In this document: piece by piece, positions 7,501 through 9,980 of the stretch
Numbering within the stretch: position 1 is the stretch's first letter
Layout of the letters: each line of letters begins with the position of its first letter
Assembly (NCBI GenBank): GCA_040007895.1
Contig: JBDTUE010000158.1
Location: 1-9,980 of the forward strand
Length of the DNA: 9,980 nucleotides
Source of the DNA: JADJLQ01 sp040007895
GTDB taxonomy: Bacteria > Bacteroidota > Bacteroidia > Chitinophagales > Saprospiraceae
Direction of reading: 5' to 3'
Position numbers and translations under genes: made by a program
Notes under the pieces: model-generated
Told to the model about the DNA's origin: nothing
Databases searched by the model: none
Seen by the model: the letters and a program-made list of their open reading frames with translations, nothing else

Positions 7501-9208
7501 ATCAGATGGAAAAAACATCCTGATGATGAACGATAATTATTTGGGTGAAAACAATAACGCCGCAATTGAAAATTTCAGCCCTGGTCATAGTAACCTCTTC
7601 AAAATAGGAATCCTGAATATTCAAACTGAAAAGAAAACATTCCTGGACAGCAAAGCCGGTGAGATAGAACGGATAACGACATCCCCTAAAGGAAATTATA
7701 TTGCTGCTGAACACAGCAATAACAGTATATCTATTTGGGATTATAAAGGAAAGCTCATTCAAAACATTAAACTTCCATATATTTCAAAGGACCAATTACT
7801 AAGAGAAATAGTATGGCTGGAATTTCATCCTTTTGATAAGTATGTAGCCGTCAGTTACAGGGACTATAAAGCTTATATATTTCGCACAGATCGTATTGCT
7901 CCGCCGGTCGTATTAACCCATGATCAATTAGTCACCTTTATAAATTTTTCAACCAATGGAGAACAAATATTAACCGGATCTGCAGACAATACAGCAGCAG
8001 TATGGGATCTATCAGGTAAACGATTATTTACTTTATTAGGGCACCAGAATGATGTGACCGGTGGTAAAATCCTCGATGATAATAGAGTCCTTACCACTTC
8101 ATTGGATCGTACTCTTCGTTCCTGGCAATTGGAAAACTATAGTGAGATCGCATTGAAAGGACATGAAGGTAAAGTCAACTATCTGGATATAGATCCCAAT
8201 GAAAAATATTTAGTTTCCGCTGGCATTGATGATCATACAATGAGATTATGGGACCTGAATAGCAAACGGGAAGTTCATAAAATTTCGCTTGGGGATCAGG
8301 GAGTCCGATATGTACAGTTTATCAGTGAAACGGAAGTCCTTGGCATTACAGATATCAATGATGCTTTTGTATATACTTTATTTAATGACAAGCCGGTATT
8401 GCTCAAAGGACATACGGCGCCGATAGCATGGGCTGAATCATTGTACAATCATATCATTACTGCATCCGAAGATGGAAGTATTGGTTTTTGGAATAAAAAT
8501 GGGAAACCGGAAAAAATGATTAACCTGAATGCCGGACCACTAACAAGCCTGAGGATTAACGAGGCTGATAGCCTGGTAGCGGTTGGTAGCGATTCAGGCA
8601 AAATATTTTTATACAATCATCTCGGCGAATTTAAAGGGAGACTTTCCGGGCATAATGGTTCAATAAACTATCTCGATATTTCAAAAGATGGAGTGCATAT
8701 GGTTTCAGCATCCAATGACAAGACCGGTATTATTTGGAACCTCAAAACCAAAAAATCTGAAGGTAATCTTGACCGCATAGTCTGCGCTCCATATAATGTC
8801 GACTGTAATGTGATCTCTGCTAATTTTTCCTATAATGGGCAACAGGTCGTAACTACCTCTTCCGACAGGACAGTCAGAGTGTGGGCGCTCAATGGTGATT
8901 TGAAAAGTCAAATGGTAGGACATGTAGATGTATTATCAGATGCTTACTTCAGTCCTGATGATCGAATGGTATATTCTTTTTCAGCTGATCGGACGCTCAG
9001 GCTATGGGACATCAGTGGTAAAGAAATAGTTACCTATCGGGGACATACCGCTAAAATCAATATGGCAGCAATGGATCGCTCGATGAACCATATCTACACG
9101 GCATCGGATGATGGTACGATCAGGATCTGGCTTTCACCGATTGGTGTTAATCAATGGATAAAACAAAATAAACAATTTCAATCTATAGCACATTCGGAAA
9201 TTCATTAG
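4544..9208 (+). CDS. CHAT protease - STAND NTPase - transmembrane - WD40 repeat protein
   Basis: The protein has 1554 residues. Domains in order are as follows. CHAT caspase-like protease, about 1-195, with His79 in FHYGGHADG and Cys120 in YLNGCSSEG; the dyad is intact. A linker (196-245). Then a STAND/NACHT-like NTPase beginning at YERRHAEVFFGR (250-261), with Walker A GQSGVGKSS (285-293), Walker B LVVILDQIEE (414-423), the sensor-like strand IILSFRKEY (458-466) and the STAND helical-module motif MLAHDTLAKSVAKLY (656-670). A single membrane helix, about 749-766 (ALVAITLAGAVTIGIFYK), follows a lysine-rich stretch. Next comes LAAASATLITRDPTQSLVDAA, the alpha-helical connector common before WD40 arrays in such proteins. 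From about 855 to 1535 there are some 14-16 WD40-type blades, enough for two propellers. The second half is canonical, with GH dipeptides and endings such as AAVWDLSG, MRLWDLNS, VRVWALNG and LRLWDISG. The start is a TTG giving MNFKPVIFLAFANDKVD; no in-frame ATG precedes it and the frame is open back to 4487. Likely role: ligand-gated oligomeric switch that activates the CHAT protease. Target unknown; the adjacent metacaspase is the obvious candidate. Confidence 0.9.
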   Translation: MNFKPVIFLAFANDKVDQALYLRNLSAEMHGIRKALEEAVNSGLCEVIERSSASVSDILDVFQNPNYGPRISIFHYGGHADGFSLLLESADGTKTLTHKDGLVPFLARQPNLKLIYLNGCSSEGQTNDLLKAGIPAVVGTTSSINDEIATSLAIRFYSSLGAGSGIEKAWTDATDEVKINKGTGNTRALFWEGKKEVNDRFPWVMQFKPGAEIIQGWNLPDISGNPLYGLPPIPQTYNLPEAPFLYLNRYERRHAEVFFGRSFYVRSLFSSVNDAQAPPIILLYGQSGVGKSSLLEAGLQPRLEAGFEIIYLRRIGSVGLSGTLFNALLEKCGFTPDVSIIGNTALQDSKKVIDDLRNIAGNVKDSYKADIQELIDKIAGSEVAPAEKVEPGNKAPLSIAEAWKLLEEKLKKPLVVILDQIEEAYTRPNERLGNEMNTLFIDLKNLFGNPVDKPKGKIILSFRKEYHPEIDEYCKNYELPRSKVFIEHITKNDVLDVFKGFSESSRLKSRYHLKVEEGLPEIIAADIAADEDSPIAPMLQILLTKMWIKAVSTSSDAPDFTHDLYRVMKEEGLAMDEFLQNQLQTIKGNIPVHHNNGFVLDLLHYYCTPNSTAAARTNDQLFRNYPFAKSDSEKVLQLSKEQFLITDLGGTEQNAMLAHDTLAKSVAKLYQRSTKPLQQARRVLSSRMEAVQGGSEKSTLDFWDLHLIDSVKNFMPLLTEAEINLIDVSRKEVVKKEKDKKILSYVKRALVAITLAGAVTIGIFYKKSEKNARESSVNHLAAASATLITRDPTQSLVDAAMGMDIEKENPNIEIRKSLTRSFYSALDNHTPWYHTLVKGDLNYTDLLSNDVSKRIIPYSESSVLKIYDYDGIEKGSISIDQPVSKSNETDSITNPFYNYFTIVQWSYDGKSIVTVSSAGHITIFTADGIKKTINDTLDYISIDVSKTTDEFIALTGISQQVHVMDMDGRLKKSIEVDPNVIEIKYTSDGKNILMMNDNYLGENNNAAIENFSPGHSNLFKIGILNIQTEKKTFLDSKAGEIERITTSPKGNYIAAEHSNNSISIWDYKGKLIQNIKLPYISKDQLLREIVWLEFHPFDKYVAVSYRDYKAYIFRTDRIAPPVVLTHDQLVTFINFSTNGEQILTGSADNTAAVWDLSGKRLFTLLGHQNDVTGGKILDDNRVLTTSLDRTLRSWQLENYSEIALKGHEGKVNYLDIDPNEKYLVSAGIDDHTMRLWDLNSKREVHKISLGDQGVRYVQFISETEVLGITDINDAFVYTLFNDKPVLLKGHTAPIAWAESLYNHIITASEDGSIGFWNKNGKPEKMINLNAGPLTSLRINEADSLVAVGSDSGKIFLYNHLGEFKGRLSGHNGSINYLDISKDGVHMVSASNDKTGIIWNLKTKKSEGNLDRIVCAPYNVDCNVISANFSYNGQQVVTTSSDRTVRVWALNGDLKSQMVGHVDVLSDAYFSPDDRMVYSFSADRTLRLWDISGKEIVTYRGHTAKINMAAMDRSMNHIYTASDDGTIRIWLSPIGVNQWIKQNKQFQSIAHSEIH

Positions 9209-9330
9209 ATATTAGTTTTAAAAACCGGATGAGCAGTTTATTCAATATAAAAAAACAGTACACCAAAATTAGCATACAATTAGTTCAAAACATTCTGACA
9301 ATTTTCCATTACAAATAAATATTCAATCAA
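9209..9330. other. Spacer between the CHAT-STAND-WD40 gene and the oxygenase gene
   Basis: This is 122 AT-rich bases with no clear hairpin terminator and no strong TAnnTTTG box. Whether the downstream gene belongs to the same transcript cannot be decided from the sequence. Confidence 0.4.
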
Positions 9331-9980
9331 ATGCAAAACTCGACCAACTTATGGAATGGCCTGGACTTAAATAATTTCCGCCAGATCATGGATCCTCCTT
9401 CAGACGAAGCCGTAAAATCATTATACGAATCAATCCAGTTCAAAACTGATCGAAATGAATTAAAAGCCATGGCTCAAAATGATTCATTCGTGCCAGCAGA
9501 TCTTCCGGAAGATCTCCGGTGTTTTGTAGAGAATGAATTATTTAAAAAATTTACCCCTGAGGATATTAGGAAGTTTGAAATGACCCGGGATATTTGGAAA
9601 GAAAACGGGGTACAATTTATATTCGTTTTATTCTTTCGCGCCTTGCCCTATACGTATATGGCTGAGAAACCGGCCAATGTACTTCGACTGACTAAACTAT
9701 TGGAAGATCAACCCATGCGTCGTGTATTTGAAACGGCACAGTTTATCTTCGATATTATGGACCAAAATTGGTGGGATCCGACTCACCGTGGTATACTCAC
9801 TGCACTCAAAGTCCGCATTATGCATTCTGCCATGCGATACAATTTATTGAACAAGCCGGAAGGTGAACCGTGGAATAAAGAAGCGTGGGGAATGCCCATC
9901 AGCCAGGAAGATCTCGTTGCTACTAATCAATGTTTTTCATTGGAATTTTTTAAAGGTCTGGAGATGCTCGGGCAACCTTT
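9331..9980 (+). CDS. MpaB/Lcp-type oxygenase (DUF2236), 5' part, cut by the window end
   Basis: An ATG at 9331 opens a frame that stays open for 216 codons to the window edge, so the gene is incomplete only because the window stops. The translation begins MQNSTNLWNGLDLNNF. It carries features of the MPAB_Lcp_cat / DUF2236 family: FVLFFRALPYTYM (98-110), KVRIMHSAMRYNLL (160-173, the family's R-x-x-H-x-x-[ML]-R heme-region helix, with H165) and GMPISQEDLVATNQCFSLEFF (187-207). Characterised relatives are the rubber oxygenase Lcp and the fungal MpaB, heme b proteins that cleave C=C bonds. Most bacterial members have no known substrate. No signal peptide is evident. It is on the same strand and 122 bp after the WD40 gene, but nothing in the sequence ties its chemistry to the protease pair, and a chance neighbour is the default reading. 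Confidence 0.82.
   Translation, partial: MQNSTNLWNGLDLNNFRQIMDPPSDEAVKSLYESIQFKTDRNELKAMAQNDSFVPADLPEDLRCFVENELFKKFTPEDIRKFEMTRDIWKENGVQFIFVLFFRALPYTYMAEKPANVLRLTKLLEDQPMRRVFETAQFIFDIMDQNWWDPTHRGILTALKVRIMHSAMRYNLLNKPEGEPWNKEAWGMPISQEDLVATNQCFSLEFFKGLEMLGQP

Noticed and set aside
4483..8923. Several ORFs of 60-111 codons overlapping the CHAT-STAND-WD40 gene on both strands, including plus-strand 5136-5471.
   Set aside because: All lie mostly or wholly inside a 1554-codon gene with recognisable domains throughout, and none has a recognisable motif.
1..9980. CRISPR array, tRNA or rRNA gene in the window.
   Set aside because: No regularly spaced direct repeats and no tRNA or rRNA signature were found on reading both strands.

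Overview
The window is AT-rich and looks like Bacteroidota, probably a Saprospiraceae-like or related environmental lineage. The reasons are a Bacteroidota-type -7 box (TAnnTTTG) in front of the caspase gene, the lack of clear Shine-Dalgarno sequences, a BNR_4 propeller protein typical of that phylum, and a CHAT/STAND/WD40 protein of a kind common in large-genome Bacteroidota. The lineage is inferred from protein style, not from a marker gene.

Layout, left to right. (1) A complete small GNAT acetyltransferase gene on the minus strand (1-288). (2) A spacer holding a 184-bp foldback MITE-like element (402-585) flanked by TTAA. (3) A complete secreted BNR_4 beta-propeller protein (683-2059). (4) A gene-poor stretch (2060-2672). 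It contains an unannotated, internally deleted remnant of a dihydrofolate-reductase-family (RibD_C) gene on the minus strand (2124-2328), then about 340 bp without a recognisable gene. (5) A two-gene same-strand unit: a metacaspase-like C14 protease (2673-4472) and, 71 bp on, a 1554-residue protein with CHAT protease, STAND NTPase, one membrane helix and a double WD40 propeller (4544-9208). (6) The 5' part of an MpaB/Lcp-type (DUF2236) oxygenase gene (9331 to the window end).

The centre of interest is region 5. Two caspase-superfamily (clan CD) proteases, both with intact His/Cys dyads, lie side by side. One is fused to a signal-transduction ATPase and a large WD40 sensor. This resembles an NLR/apoptosome-style arrangement: the WD40 region senses, the STAND module switches and oligomerises, the CHAT protease is the first effector, and the free metacaspase is a substrate or second effector. 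Programmed cell death, anti-phage defence or regulated proteolysis would all fit; the sequence alone cannot choose. The genes to the left look like ordinary or decaying accessory DNA and show no functional link to the pair.
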